Notes: a model not told the origin generated them from the letters alone. A DNA stretch of 52,396 nt from Nitrospirota bacterium (GCA_015233895.1 JADFXG010000020.1:1-52396); one strand, 5' to 3'; shown: positions 26,051 through 35,845, numbered from the stretch's first letter. Numbers and translations: made by a program.

Positions 26051-26614
26051 ATGGAAAACAGATTTCTTATAGGCGGTTCAGGTGGTCAGGGGATACTGTT
26101 TATGGGTAAGCTTATGGCCTCAGCCGCCATGGTTAGCGGTAAAAATGTAACGTGGTTTCCCTCTTACGGAGCAGAAATCAGATGCGGCACGGCTAACTGC
26201 ACGGTCATAGCGTCCGATGAGCCGATTGGCTCTCCGGTTATTAAACATATAGATGTGCTTATTGTTTTTAACAGTATGTCACTAAAAAAGTTCATCCACA
26301 GATTAAGAACAAACGGTTTATTGTTTTATGACTCATCACTGTTTACTTACGAAAACGGCAGTGCTGAAATAAAAACCGTCGGGATTCCTGCCACAACACT
26401 TGCCTCAGAGCTTGGCAGTAAAAAGTCTGCAAATATGCTTATGCTTGGCGCTGTCGCTTCAATAACAGATATGCTCTTCTTAAAAAAGAATGTACTGCTG
26501 TCAGTTATGGAAAATGACTCCGTGAAGTTATCAGCTGAGACGCTTTCACTTAACAAGCTTGCAATTGCCAGAGGTTTTGAGATAATTGAAAATCAGAAAC
26601 GCACTGGTCACTGA
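26051..26614 (+). CDS. 2-oxoacid:ferredoxin oxidoreductase, gamma subunit
   Basis: The 187-residue subunit shows GGSGGQGIL at residues 8-16 and SYGAEIRCGTANC, both typical of POR/KOR gamma chains, where the usual RGG is RCG. It is immediately downstream of the beta gene (stop and ATG abut) and its 3' end overlaps the GNAT-Nudix gene by 29 bp, so the three are probably translated together. Like its neighbour it needs an alpha subunit from elsewhere. Confidence 0.92.
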   Translation: MENRFLIGGSGGQGILFMGKLMASAAMVSGKNVTWFPSYGAEIRCGTANCTVIASDEPIGSPVIKHIDVLIVFNSMSLKKFIHRLRTNGLLFYDSSLFTYENGSAEIKTVGIPATTLASELGSKKSANMLMLGAVASITDMLFLKKNVLLSVMENDSVKLSAETLSLNKLAIARGFEIIENQKRTGH

Positions 26615-27461
26615 TGTAAAATCAGCCCACAGGCTGGTAAATGAATTTGCCTCACGCGGGGTTATGCTCTCAAGGTCTCTCAATGAATTTTATGAACATA
26701 TCAGGGACTACTTTGTGTGTGAGAATGATGCCGGAGAAATTATCGGAGTCTGTGCGTTGCATGTGCTGTGGGAGGATCTGGCTGAAATAAAATCACTTGC
26801 GGTAAAACAAAGCGCTCAGAAAAAATCTGTTGGTTCAGAGCTTCTTAAGCGCTGCATAAAAGATGCCGGAGCACTTGGCATAAACAGGGTCTTTGCTCTT
26901 ACGTATGTGCCCGGTTTTTTTATAAAACACGGCTTTACAGAAACTGATAAATCCGGACTGCCTCAGAAAATATGGGGCGATTGCTTAAAATGCCCAAAAT
27001 TTCCGGACTGTGATGAACAGGCTGTCATTTTAAACATCGAGGAGGAACGCTCGTATGGCATAATTGCCGTCTATGAGCAAGGTGGTAAGCCGCTTTTTCT
27101 TCTGATACAGCATAATGCCGGCCACTGGGCATTTCCCAAAGGACACGCCAATGCTGGTGAAACTCCACTTGACACTGCTAAAAGAGAAATGGAGGAGGAA
27201 ACCTCCGTAACTGATTATAAACTATATGGCCATCCTCCCTTTATCGAAAACTATATTGTCATAAGACAAGGAAAGCCGGTTAATAAGACAGTAATGTATT
27301 TTTTAGCTTTAGTGAAGGAGAAAACCGTTAAAATTCAGGAATCTGAAATTGCGGACTACAAATGGGCTGACTTTAGCGAGGCATTGGCAACAGTTACATT
27401 TAGTGAAGGAAAAGAGTTATTATTAGAAGTAAACGAGTGTTTAGCAAATTTCTCAAAGTAG
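26586..27461 (+). CDS. ArgA-type short N-acetyltransferase fused to Nudix hydrolase
   Basis: Residues 1-150 are a GNAT domain like the short N-acetylglutamate synthases: start KIRNALVTDV, AEIKSLAV, FALTYVPGFFIKHGF, and WGDCLKCPKFPDCDE, with three cysteines. Residues 155-291 are a Nudix domain; its box (Gly186 to Val208) fits GX5EX7REUXEEXGU except that the late Gly is Ser, and the FPKGH lead-in is typical of diadenosine polyphosphate hydrolases. The TTG start at 26586 is fixed by an in-frame TAA directly before it; GAGG is 11 bases upstream. Substrates are inferred only: glutamate plus acetyl-CoA for the first domain, a dinucleoside polyphosphate or similar for the second. Confidence 0.87.
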   Translation: MKIRNALVTDVKSAHRLVNEFASRGVMLSRSLNEFYEHIRDYFVCENDAGEIIGVCALHVLWEDLAEIKSLAVKQSAQKKSVGSELLKRCIKDAGALGINRVFALTYVPGFFIKHGFTETDKSGLPQKIWGDCLKCPKFPDCDEQAVILNIEEERSYGIIAVYEQGGKPLFLLIQHNAGHWAFPKGHANAGETPLDTAKREMEEETSVTDYKLYGHPPFIENYIVIRQGKPVNKTVMYFLALVKEKTVKIQESEIADYKWADFSEALATVTFSEGKELLLEVNECLANFSK

Positions 27462-27472
27462 TAAGGGGGGTC

Positions 27473-28924
27473 ATGATTTTTTTTAATTCCGGATATAACT
27501 ATTTAAATGCTTTTAACTTGAAGAATACTTTGAGATTCGCACTGATGGTGATAGCTCTGTGTATTATGGCAAGTTACTGCCCTCAAAACAAATCCTATGC
27601 ATTGGATCAAACAGCAGATTCCCATTTTGGCTATCTGGGAAACTACTACGGGCTTGTCGGAGACGAGGATGCCCAGGTCTTCTGGTACTATGCGCTGACT
27701 AATCTGCCATATTTTGAACCATTTACAGAGGTAGGCTTCAAATATGACAGGCCGCATCCGGGGCCATTTGTCTGGGGCTTAATAGAGCACCAAAAGGGTA
27801 TGTACGATTTCAGCATCACTGATGACTATGTCAGACAAGCACAGGCGCACGGCCTACAAGTGTTACCTACCATATGGCCTTATGCAGTGTGGGATCAGAC
27901 TAACTATGATATCTCAATGTGCCTTGGCTCAAGGTGGGAGGCTGATTTGCCTCTGTCCAGATGTAAGCCTTATGACATGGATGCTTACATTCGCTTCGTT
28001 AAAGCACTGGTGGAAAGATATGGCACAAAAGGCGCAAACAGTATGCCTGGATTGATAACTCCCATTAAACATTGGGAAGTGTTAAACGAACCGGAGACAT
28101 CCTATCAAACTACTCAACCTGGTATTACGCCTATGGTGTTTTTCAGGGGCAGTCAGGATGATTATTACGAGGTGCTTACAAGCACATCCGATGCCATTAA
28201 GTCAGTTGACCCTGAGGCTCAGGTTCTAAACGGCGGAGCTACATCTCTTGCAGCAGCTTACTTTTATTGGGAAATATTGTTTGCTTACGGACTTCCGAAT
28301 GTGGACATAGGGAATTACCACTACGACCCCAACTATGATGATGGCATGGAGGCAGACTCATCTACATGGTATAAGTTCTTTAATAACTACGGTAAAAAAC
28401 CCCCATGGTTGACTGAGTACCGCGTTTTTAATATACAAGTTTCAGATATCTCCCCCTGCGGTACTCCATCTGTGGAGGATGATTCCTGTCAGGCACAACG
28501 GCTCGTAAAGGGGTACGTTAAGATTTTTAATAATGGTACTGATAAAATATTCTATACGTATTATATGATGCGAAACCAAGGTCTTGTTGCATTAGATGGC
28601 ACAAAAAGACCAGCCTTTTATGCTCTGAGACTGCTTATACAAAAGATAGATTACTTCACCTCTGTAACCACCGTATCACCTCATGATAATGTTTATTACT
28701 TCGCTTACAAGTTCACTGTGCAAGATAAGCCTGTGTATGTTATATGGTCTTCAGCAGATAATAGTACTATTTCTTTAAGTTTAGATAATGCGTCTGTCAC
28801 AAGTGTAAAAATAACTAATTCCGTGCCGGATAGCGATGCCTTGCAAGAGCAATATGTAAGTGTTAGCAATTCAACGGCAACGTTTACCGTTTCCACCATT
28901 CCTGTTTACGTAGAGGTGTTTTGA
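27473..28924 (+). CDS. Secreted clan-A glycoside hydrolase-like protein
   Basis: ATG 27473 is preferred over 27437 because AAGGGGGG stands just before it. The 483-residue product has an N-terminal signal/anchor helix (about 21-35) with possible cleavage after SYA (43). The body is a TIM-barrel glycosidase: acid/base Glu206 in WEVLNEPE and nucleophile Glu315 in WLTEYR, as in clan GH-A families such as GH5, GH39 or GH42. A beta-rich tail (about 410-483) follows. It probably cuts an exopolysaccharide outside the cytoplasm; family and substrate remain open. Confidence 0.82.
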   Translation: MIFFNSGYNYLNAFNLKNTLRFALMVIALCIMASYCPQNKSYALDQTADSHFGYLGNYYGLVGDEDAQVFWYYALTNLPYFEPFTEVGFKYDRPHPGPFVWGLIEHQKGMYDFSITDDYVRQAQAHGLQVLPTIWPYAVWDQTNYDISMCLGSRWEADLPLSRCKPYDMDAYIRFVKALVERYGTKGANSMPGLITPIKHWEVLNEPETSYQTTQPGITPMVFFRGSQDDYYEVLTSTSDAIKSVDPEAQVLNGGATSLAAAYFYWEILFAYGLPNVDIGNYHYDPNYDDGMEADSSTWYKFFNNYGKKPPWLTEYRVFNIQVSDISPCGTPSVEDDSCQAQRLVKGYVKIFNNGTDKIFYTYYMMRNQGLVALDGTKRPAFYALRLLIQKIDYFTSVTTVSPHDNVYYFAYKFTVQDKPVYVIWSSADNSTISLSLDNASVTSVKITNSVPDSDALQEQYVSVSNSTATFTVSTIPVYVEVF

Positions 28925-28985
28925 CAATGTGAGCTCTGGCAATTGAAAGCAGCGTGGTACTATAAATACAACGAATAAACAACAG

Positions 28986-29432
28986 TCAGGCAGTAGTGTG
29001 GAACAGGTTGGTTGAAATTTCCTCAAGTACTTTAGACATTTTGATATATTCCTCTGGTGGTATCTGGCTGACAACATTACCCTTTGAGTCTTCTACCTTG
29101 ATAACAACATTATTGTTGTCATCAACGGCAAAATACATCTTGCCTTTGGTATCAGGCAGGGCTGAACCCTTACCTTTACTCGTACCAGCGGTGCTATCCT
29201 TAACCTTTTGGGCTACAGCAGTGACACCTTTATCAGTGTCTTTAATCTCAGCATCAGGAAGCACGCCCCTATTAAGGGCAGAAGATGTCTCCTGCTGGGT
29301 GCCGGCGTTGCTTGTGGCAACTGCGGTCTTACCTGAAGCAGGAGCCTGCCTGCTGCCACTATCCGTTTCAGCCGTGTTCTGAACTGGCTGAGAATAAACC
29401 GGTATGTTAGTATTATATGCTTTTATGTCCAT
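28986..29432 (-). CDS. FlaG-like protein
   Basis: The C-terminal ~45 residues (MYFAVDDNNNVVIKV ... SQIPPEEYIKM) match the FlaG domain, found in proteins that influence flagellar filament length. The N-terminal ~100 residues are a low-complexity Ser/Thr/Ala-rich linker. ATG 29432 is chosen because AAGGA lies upstream; a longer frame to 29525 adds 31 Cys/Trp-containing residues unlike FlaG. It lies 136 bp downstream of the Ala-rich protein gene, on the same strand as the signalling operon. No other flagellar gene is in the window. Confidence 0.8.
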   Translation of the reverse strand: MDIKAYNTNIPVYSQPVQNTAETDSGSRQAPASGKTAVATSNAGTQQETSSALNRGVLPDAEIKDTDKGVTAVAQKVKDSTAGTSKGKGSALPDTKGKMYFAVDDNNNVVIKVEDSKGNVVSQIPPEEYIKMSKVLEEISTNLFHTTA

Positions 29433-29520
29433 AATGCCATCCTTGACAAAAAGACAATTGTCTAAGTAACAATCACCTTTAAACAACTGCGGCGTCCACG
29501 GGCAACCATCCAACCACTGC

Positions 29521-29543
29521 TCCACATGTAATTACCATGTGGA
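29521..29543 (-). promoter_or_regulatory. Hairpin with an alternative pairing in the FlaG leader
   Basis: TCCACATG and CATGTGGA form an 8-bp stem with a 7-base loop. Part of the same arm (GTGGACGCC, 29539-29547) can instead pair with GGCGTCCAC at 29491-29499. The two folds exclude each other and lie between the Ala-rich gene and FlaG. A regulatory role is inferred only. Confidence 0.35.
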
Positions 29544-29568
29544 CGCCTGCCCTTTGCCGTAATGTCCA

Positions 29569-29982
29569 CTACCCTGTAATAGAAGCCTGTGCTTTCCGTG
29601 CTGTTTCCTCAGGTTTCTTAGTTGGTGTAGCTGCATTTGCCTGAGCATTCTTAGCCTCTTGAGATACATTCACTACTGCTGCTCCGCCGGCTGCCTCTGT
29701 TGCCTTAGTTGCGGTTGCCTCTGTTGTCTTTGTAGAGAAACCAACGCCTAGACTGCCAACGCCAGGATTGCCTTCCATACTCTGCATCCCAAATGTTTGT
29801 TTTGGGCCTGCATTTGCTGCCTTAGCTGCATTCGATATGTTTACAACAGCAGCTGCGTTTGTCTTTAGGGTAGTCTGCTCTTTCTCATTATTCTGCTCGA
29901 CCTGCCGCTTGTTCTGCTGTGCTGCCTGGTTTACCCCGCCTTGTGTTACTCCCGGTGTTTGATTATTGACGTTTCCTACCAT
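29569..29982 (-). CDS. Ala/Asn/Thr-rich low-complexity protein with two motif repeats
   Basis: The 137-residue product from ATG 29982 (strong GGGGGG upstream) has no recognised domain and no signal peptide. It contains two related motifs, AAAVVNISNAAKAANA and GAAVVNVSQEAKNAQANA, about 60 residues apart, resembling the short VxIS..AK motifs at the start of some flagellar proteins. Gln/Asn-rich linkers separate them. It lies between a signalling operon and a FlaG-like gene, so a flagellar or surface role is possible. Function unknown. Confidence 0.7.
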   Translation of the reverse strand: MVGNVNNQTPGVTQGGVNQAAQQNKRQVEQNNEKEQTTLKTNAAAVVNISNAAKAANAGPKQTFGMQSMEGNPGVGSLGVGFSTKTTEATATKATEAAGGAAVVNVSQEAKNAQANAATPTKKPEETARKAQASITG

Positions 29983-30069
29983 TTTACTCACCCCCCTCAC
30001 TTGTACTAATGTTATTACTTATTATATCGGTTAATATTTTTAAAACTTTAGCCCATTTAAAACTTTTTT

Positions 30070-30825
30070 TTAATCCCCGCTTGCATTATGAATAAGGATT
30101 GCAACACCCATGTTTCTTTTACTCTCATCGGTAATTGAAATGGCGCTGAAGTCTATATTATGCTGAAGTCCCTTTTTATTGGTTAACAAGCTGTTTTTGG
30201 AGATAACCATGCCCTCCTGAAGCACCTTTCTAACAGGGTCCTCAGGTGATACGTTAAAAATTGCGGCTATATCCTCCCCTATCGCCTCTTTCATAGTCCA
30301 ACCGGTGATAGCTGCAGCCTCGGCATTCAGAAACGTGACTGTGCCATTTATATCAGTTGTTATCATAGCTGCCGACATCAGTTTCAATGTTGCCAGAAGC
30401 CAGTTCTCACTTGCCTTTAACCTTCTTTCCAGTTCATGCTTATACACGGCTATCTCGATTGCTATTAAGAGCTCCCTTTGTTCAAACGGTTTTAGGATAT
30501 AGCCGTAGGGTTCAGTGATTTTGGCACGTCTAAGTGTATCATTGTCTGAGTATGCCGTAAGAAATATGACCGGGATATCGTAAGTATTGCGAATTTTTTC
30601 GGCTGTCTCCACCCCATCCATGTTGCCCTTTAACACTATATCCATAAGTACAAGGTCAGGATCAAGTTCCCCGGCTCTTTTTATCGCATCGGCTCCTGTT
30701 GATACTACATCAGCCACCTCATAACCCAATTCTTTCAGCCGTTCGCATATATTCATGGCCACTATACTTTCATCCTCTACAACCAGAATTCTTGATTGTG
30801 AGAAGTTCCCCGGATTTTCAACCAT
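30070..30825 (-). CDS. Receiver-PAS response regulator
   Basis: The 251-residue protein has a receiver (Asp62 in [14 protein letters not shown] at about 116) followed by a PAS domain (about 135-245: [23 protein letters not shown]). No output domain is present. GGAG precedes the ATG. It is the last of three co-directional signalling genes (34616 to 30070), 28 bp after the HisKA_2 kinase. Its receiver is of the same subtype as that of the kinase at 6430-7452, so cross-talk between clusters is possible. Confidence 0.92.
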   Translation of the reverse strand: MVENPGNFSQSRILVVEDESIVAMNICERLKELGYEVADVVSTGADAIKRAGELDPDLVLMDIVLKGNMDGVETAEKIRNTYDIPVIFLTAYSDNDTLRRAKITEPYGYILKPFEQRELLIAIEIAVYKHELERRLKASENWLLATLKLMSAAMITTDINGTVTFLNAEAAAITGWTMKEAIGEDIAAIFNVSPEDPVRKVLQEGMVISKNSLLTNKKGLQHNIDFSAISITDESKRNMGVAILIHNASGD

Positions 30826-30853
30826 AATATGTCTCCTCTCTGTCAGGTATCAC

Positions 30854-32083
30854 CTATCTCCTTTTATCATATTTTAATTCCTTAAATTTTATCAAATATT
30901 TAGCTCCGCCATTGCCCTCATAATTAATTGAACCCTCCAACTGATCCACCACAAGGGCGTTAACAAGCCTAAGTCCAAGGGATTTGACATTTTTTATATC
31001 AAACCCATCCGGTAACCCCTCACCGTTATCGCTTATTGTCAGGGAAAAGTAATCATCATCGTCCCTTTTCAGATAAACACCCAGAAGGCCGTCTCTGCCG
31101 CTTTTGAAGGCATACTTAAGTGAATTTGATACCAGTTCGTTTATTATCAGTCCGCACGGCACGGCAGTATCCACCCCTATTGAGATGTTCTCGATGTCGG
31201 TATCCAGAGATATGGCAGATGTGCTGAGGTTATAAGACTGGTAAAGGTGGTTTAACAGACTTGGAATGTACCTTGAGAAATTTATAATAGACAAATCCTC
31301 AGACTGGTATAACTTTTCGTGTATAAGGGCCATGGTTTTAAGGCGGTTTTGGCTGTCTTTAAACATATCGAGAAGTTCAGAGTTATTAATATACTTTGAC
31401 TGTAGATCAAGCAGAGACGATACTATTTGAAGATTATTTTTCACCCTGTGGTGGATTTCCTTAAGCAAGACCTCCTTTTCCCTGAGTGAAAGACTGATTT
31501 TAAGCTCAGCCTTCTTTCGTTCCGCTATCTCGACCTGGAGCTGCTCATTTGACAGTTCAAGCTCCGATGTGCGCTTTTGCACAAGCTCCTCTAAATGATA
31601 CCTGTATTTACTGAGCTCCTCCTCCATTTTTGTACGTTTGAGCAGTTCACGCCTCAGGTTTTCTCCGACTTGTTTAAGGGTAATTGAGTGTTTTACGAGC
31701 CCCTTTAGTTCATAGACGTTAAACGGTTTATGCAAAAAAGCACCAATTCCCAGCTCAAAACACCGCTGCATATCCTCATCGCTGCCATGTCCGGTAAGTA
31801 CAATCACTGAGGCCGGGTCGCCTGGGGAAAGATGCAGTTTTTCCAAAAACTCTATCCCATCCATAACAGGCATCTTTAGATCCAGTATTATAAGCATCGG
31901 CTTGATTTCAGAGTACAACCTGAGTCCTTCTTTGCCGTTTTTAGCCGAATAGATTTTATAACCGGAGTCTCTCAGGTGTTTTTTTATTGCCTCTATAACA
32001 ACCTGCTCATCATCAAGCACCAGTATTCTGATATCCTCTGACTCTTGCACGTTGACCTCAGATTCGGCTGTTTTACTCACCAA
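30854..32083 (-). CDS. Receiver-HisKA_2 histidine kinase
   Basis: A 409-residue soluble protein: receiver (Asp68 in LDLKMPVMDG, KP at 119-120), a long coiled coil (about 140-205), HisKA_2 motif EIHHRVKNN (His211/His212), and ATPase domain with NELVSNSLKYAF and DNGEGLPDG. The start is TTG 32083 or GTG 32080; both overlap the end of the upstream kinase gene, so translation is coupled. The architecture matches the kinases of the 2071-10633 array. Likely partners are the PAS kinase upstream and the receiver-PAS protein downstream. Confidence 0.93.
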   Translation of the reverse strand: MVSKTAESEVNVQESEDIRILVLDDEQVVIEAIKKHLRDSGYKIYSAKNGKEGLRLYSEIKPMLIILDLKMPVMDGIEFLEKLHLSPGDPASVIVLTGHGSDEDMQRCFELGIGAFLHKPFNVYELKGLVKHSITLKQVGENLRRELLKRTKMEEELSKYRYHLEELVQKRTSELELSNEQLQVEIAERKKAELKISLSLREKEVLLKEIHHRVKNNLQIVSSLLDLQSKYINNSELLDMFKDSQNRLKTMALIHEKLYQSEDLSIINFSRYIPSLLNHLYQSYNLSTSAISLDTDIENISIGVDTAVPCGLIINELVSNSLKYAFKSGRDGLLGVYLKRDDDDYFSLTISDNGEGLPDGFDIKNVKSLGLRLVNALVVDQLEGSINYEGNGGAKYLIKFKELKYDKRR

Positions 32084-34616
32084 CGTTTTCCCCGCACGCT
32101 GGGATTTTAATTGTAAACACAGTCCCTTTATTTTTTACGGACTCACAAGTGATAGTTCCGTTATGTTCGCTTATTATGCCATAAACTATGGAAAGACCAA
32201 GGCCTGTGCCTTTGCCTACCTCTTTAGTGGTAAAAAAAGGTTCAAAGATTTTATCCAGATTTTCGGCATCAATACCCGATGCGTTATCGGAAATCTTAAT
32301 GACTACCCACTTACGCTTCTCATACAGTTGAGATACATTAACTTTAATTATAGCACTGGCAGCGTTTTTTGGGAAAGCATCCATAGCATTTTGAAGCAAG
32401 TTAATAAACACCTGTTCAAGTTGGTTAGCGCTTCCTGGCACGCAGGGCACCTCGTTTTCCACGGTCCTTTGTAGTTTTATGTTTTTAAGGCGTACTCTCT
32501 CCCCTATAAGCAGCATGGTGTTATTTAGCACCGTTTCTATATTTACCGGCGTCAGTTCCAGGTCGTCACGCCGTCCGAAGGTTCTCAGGTGTTGGATTAT
32601 GTCCACGATACGCCCGACCTGTTTATAAGCTGTGCCAGCCTCCTTTTGTACCTCTTTTTCATCAAGGCGCTGTTTTTTTATATCAAGCAGTAACCCCTGT
32701 ATGAAGCTGCTTATGTAAGTCAGGGGTTGATTTATTTCATGGGCAATGCCTGTTGCTATCTCACCCAGAGTCGCCATTTTTGAGGCAGAAAGCATTTTTA
32801 ACTGTATCCTCTGAGTTTCCTCCTCAAGTTTCTTTATCTCTCTCATATCATGTACAACTATTATGGTTTCTTCATTTTTTTTGCCTAATCTTGACAAGTT
32901 TACCAGCACCGGGATTGTCTGTCCGGTTTTTGTCCTGACAGTCATAAACTCGTCCTTCGCCCTTTCATGTTCCAATACCTCATTTACAACTGCCTCGAGA
33001 CTTTCTGAAAAAACACTTTTTATGTCCTTTCCGACAAGTTCCTTCTCTTTGTACCCAAGCATAAGACATGCCGAGGGGTTTACTCTTCTTATTGAGAAGG
33101 AGGAGTTTATAACAAACAGAGCATCGGTTAGCGATGTGAGCACGCTCTCAAGGTATGAGGCCGCGTGGTAAAGTTGAGCGGTACGTTCTTTCACCCTTAA
33201 CTCCAAATCGTCGTTGAGACGTTTAAGAGTTTCCTCGGCTTTCTTTATTTCCGTGAGATCATGAAAAATACCACGTGCTGCGGATGGTTTCCCGTGTTCA
33301 TAGCTATAGCTTATACTTCCCAGTACCGATATATGGCGCCCCTGCTTTGTGATAAACACGGTTTCAAACCTGTTTGCATGTCCTGCGGTCAGAATTTCAT
33401 GAAGCACAGCCTCGTATTCACTCAGGTAATCAGGATGAATTATCTCAGACATGCTAAGTGTTTCAACCTCTGATGCGTCGTAACCGAGAGTGATAAGCCA
33501 CGAGTGGTTAACATACTTAAAGTGGCCCTGCATATCCACAATCTGAATCATATCGTATGCGTTATCAAAGAAATCGGCCAGCCGCTCTTTGTTTCTTTTG
33601 AGAGCCTCCTCGGCTAGTTTTCGTTCAGTTATATCTGTTATGAGGCCGTCATAGGCAATCATGACTCCGTCTTTCCCGTGTCTGGGGACGGTTGTGTTTC
33701 TTACCCACCGAATTGAGCCGTCTTTATGAATAATCCTGTGTTCAACGGGTTGCACCTGCTCACCTCTGAGGGTTTTTTCAGCCATAGCTGAGGCGCTGTG
33801 ACGGTCCTCAGGGTGTATCATCCGATACCAGAGAAAGTAATCCTGCGCATACTCCTCAGATGTGTATCCGGTTACGGCAAGACAGCCCGGACCGTGGCTG
33901 GTTGATACCGCTTTACCTTCACTGACCTCCACCGTGTATATATAGTCGGTTGTGGCATTAAGCAGGTGTTTATACCGCTGTTCGCTAAGCCTCAAAGCCT
34001 CATCAGTCCGGCGGCGTTCGGTTATATCAGAAATAAGTCCGTCATAGGCAATGAGCGTGCCGTCTTTGCCGCGGCGGGGAACTATGGTGTTTCTCACCCA
34101 TCGGGTGGTACCGTCCTTGTTGATAATCCGGTGCTCGATTGAGGGCATAATCTCTCCTGCCAGAACGCGCCGTGTCATCTCCATAACAGAGTGACGATCC
34201 TCAGGATGTATCATTTGGTACCACAGAAAGGGGTCACGAACGTAATCCTCATGCGTATAGCCTGTCACTGCCACACAGCCGGGACCGTGGCTGGTTGATA
34301 CAGCCTCTCCATCCACCACATCCACAGTATAAATATAATCCGTTATGGCGCCTATGAGGCGTTTATAGCGATGTTCACTTAACCGCAACGCCTCTTCTAT
34401 TTGCATACGCTCGGTGATCTCAAGCTGAAGTTTCTTATTTATATTGTCAAGCTCTATGGTTCGCTGATAGATTCTCTCCTGAAGGGCAATATTACTTTCA
34501 AAAAGAGACGATATATTGCTCTCAACGCGGTCTTTCAGGGATTTTCTCAGATTCTCTACAAACGACAACTTATTTCTTATTGTCTTTATCTTATCATCCA
34601 GTTCATCACTTATCAT
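32073..34616 (-). CDS. Soluble multi-PAS sensor histidine kinase
   Basis: The 847-residue kinase has an N-terminal coiled coil (about 10-75), then PAS1 (76-204), PAS2 (206-334), PAS3 (about 340-460), a second coiled coil, PAS4 (about 485-595), HisKA with His626 (GIAHEINQP), and HATPase_c with [24 protein letters not shown] and GTGLGLS. No membrane helix is seen. PAS1 and PAS2 are close internal duplicates, each with the unusual STSHGPGC and [13 protein letters not shown] segments. It heads the minus-strand operon and overlaps the next gene by 11 bp. Ligand unknown. Confidence 0.94.
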   Translation of the reverse strand: MISDELDDKIKTIRNKLSFVENLRKSLKDRVESNISSLFESNIALQERIYQRTIELDNINKKLQLEITERMQIEEALRLSEHRYKRLIGAITDYIYTVDVVDGEAVSTSHGPGCVAVTGYTHEDYVRDPFLWYQMIHPEDRHSVMEMTRRVLAGEIMPSIEHRIINKDGTTRWVRNTIVPRRGKDGTLIAYDGLISDITERRRTDEALRLSEQRYKHLLNATTDYIYTVEVSEGKAVSTSHGPGCLAVTGYTSEEYAQDYFLWYRMIHPEDRHSASAMAEKTLRGEQVQPVEHRIIHKDGSIRWVRNTTVPRHGKDGVMIAYDGLITDITERKLAEEALKRNKERLADFFDNAYDMIQIVDMQGHFKYVNHSWLITLGYDASEVETLSMSEIIHPDYLSEYEAVLHEILTAGHANRFETVFITKQGRHISVLGSISYSYEHGKPSAARGIFHDLTEIKKAEETLKRLNDDLELRVKERTAQLYHAASYLESVLTSLTDALFVINSSFSIRRVNPSACLMLGYKEKELVGKDIKSVFSESLEAVVNEVLEHERAKDEFMTVRTKTGQTIPVLVNLSRLGKKNEETIIVVHDMREIKKLEEETQRIQLKMLSASKMATLGEIATGIAHEINQPLTYISSFIQGLLLDIKKQRLDEKEVQKEAGTAYKQVGRIVDIIQHLRTFGRRDDLELTPVNIETVLNNTMLLIGERVRLKNIKLQRTVENEVPCVPGSANQLEQVFINLLQNAMDAFPKNAASAIIKVNVSQLYEKRKWVVIKISDNASGIDAENLDKIFEPFFTTKEVGKGTGLGLSIVYGIISEHNGTITCESVKNKGTVFTIKIPACGENVGE

Positions 34617-34693
34617 CGCTCTCTAACCTGCCTTGTAAGTCCTTTGCCGCCATTTACGCAAGCAGTGTACATTATAGCACATAGAAGGGGACA

Positions 34694-35845
34694 TTATGTG
34701 CGGGATGAGCAGGCTGCCATGAGGGCACTCAGTATGGCAAACTCCATGGCTTGTTTGTGGTGCAGTGTTGTGTCAAGGAAACCACTGGCAAAAATAACTA
34801 AAAAAGCGCCCATAGCACCATACTTAACAGTTTTCTCATAGCCTGAGACAGCATCGAATAGCCTCCAGGTTTTCATAAAGCCATAAATAATCAGCATCAG
34901 AGAGGTTAGTCCAAAAATTCCTGTTTGAGCTGCTGTGTTTAGATACAAACTGTGGGCATCGCAGACGATGCGTCCGCCATCCATCCATACAGGGAGTGTA
35001 AAACGAAAGTTGTTTAATCCAACTCCGGTTAAAAAGTTACCCTTAAACTCGGTAAGTGCAAATTTCCAGATTTCAATACGGTACGTAAGAGACGTTGTTG
35101 ATAGCAGCTTATCCCACATGGGTTTGTAAAAATATAATGCAGTAAAGAGCATAACAACAAATAAGAAAATTATCAGAATGTGTTTGCTGGTGGATTTTTT
35201 CCCCTCTAACAGAACGGCAATAAACAGGGCAAGGGCAATAAATGAGGTTCTCATGGTTGTCATTACAGAGGCAGCAAGGGTAATACTTAGCAGGAAAAAC
35301 AGAACTGCCGTCATGAGTTTATTTTTTTTGCCGCCGTGGACAATCATGCTAAGCATGACAGTGGCAGAGATTATAAGATACATGGCGGTGTAATTATAGT
35401 GGCCCAGTGCCGGCACAGACAGGGCTGTGTGAGCATAAAAGGAATCATAAATTCCATAGATTACAGCAATGCCGGTTGATATAAAAAAAGCCCAAAGCAG
35501 GAGATTTATCTCTCTTTTTTTGTAAAACCCAAGAAAAACAAAAAAAGTTACCGTATAGCGCAGAACATCGTGTATTCCTTTTATGGCTTCACTTGTGTTA
35601 CGCGCAAACAAGGCAGTCACACACGAAACCAGAAAAAACAGCAGAAAACCATAATGCAGCGATGTCATTTTAATGCGAATATTCCCAGCGTAAAGGTTAT
35701 ACAGAAAAACGGGCAGTATAAACGCATAAAGGGAAATATTCTTTATACTTTCTGAAAGCGGCAGAGCAAGTAATAAAACCACTGCGGCAATGAGATTAAT
35801 ATTGTTTACTTTGCCATCTAAATTTAACTTAGAGTTATCAGTCAT
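34694..35845 (-). CDS. O-antigen ligase/polymerase-like membrane protein
   Basis: The 383-residue protein has about ten membrane helices and a large periplasmic loop (about residues 215-300) with the Wzy_C/WaaL-type features: Arg in TMRTSFIAL, TYRIEIWKFAL, GVGLNNFR and DAHSLYLNTAAQTGIFGL. Such proteins join O-antigen or other polyprenyl-linked glycan to lipid A core or to another chain. Which role applies here cannot be decided. It is on the same strand as the kinase operon, 77 bp upstream, with a weak ribosome-binding site. Confidence 0.85.
   Translation of the reverse strand: MTDNSKLNLDGKVNNINLIAAVVLLLALPLSESIKNISLYAFILPVFLYNLYAGNIRIKMTSLHYGFLLFFLVSCVTALFARNTSEAIKGIHDVLRYTVTFFVFLGFYKKREINLLLWAFFISTGIAVIYGIYDSFYAHTALSVPALGHYNYTAMYLIISATVMLSMIVHGGKKNKLMTAVLFFLLSITLAASVMTTMRTSFIALALFIAVLLEGKKSTSKHILIIFLFVVMLFTALYFYKPMWDKLLSTTSLTYRIEIWKFALTEFKGNFLTGVGLNNFRFTLPVWMDGGRIVCDAHSLYLNTAAQTGIFGLTSLMLIIYGFMKTWRLFDAVSGYEKTVKYGAMGAFLVIFASGFLDTTLHHKQAMEFAILSALMAACSSRT

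Noticed and set aside
29433-29525. Longer N terminus of the FlaG-like protein
   Set aside because: The extra 31 residues are Cys/Trp-rich, unlike FlaG, and overlap a hairpin; ATG 29432 has AAGGA upstream.
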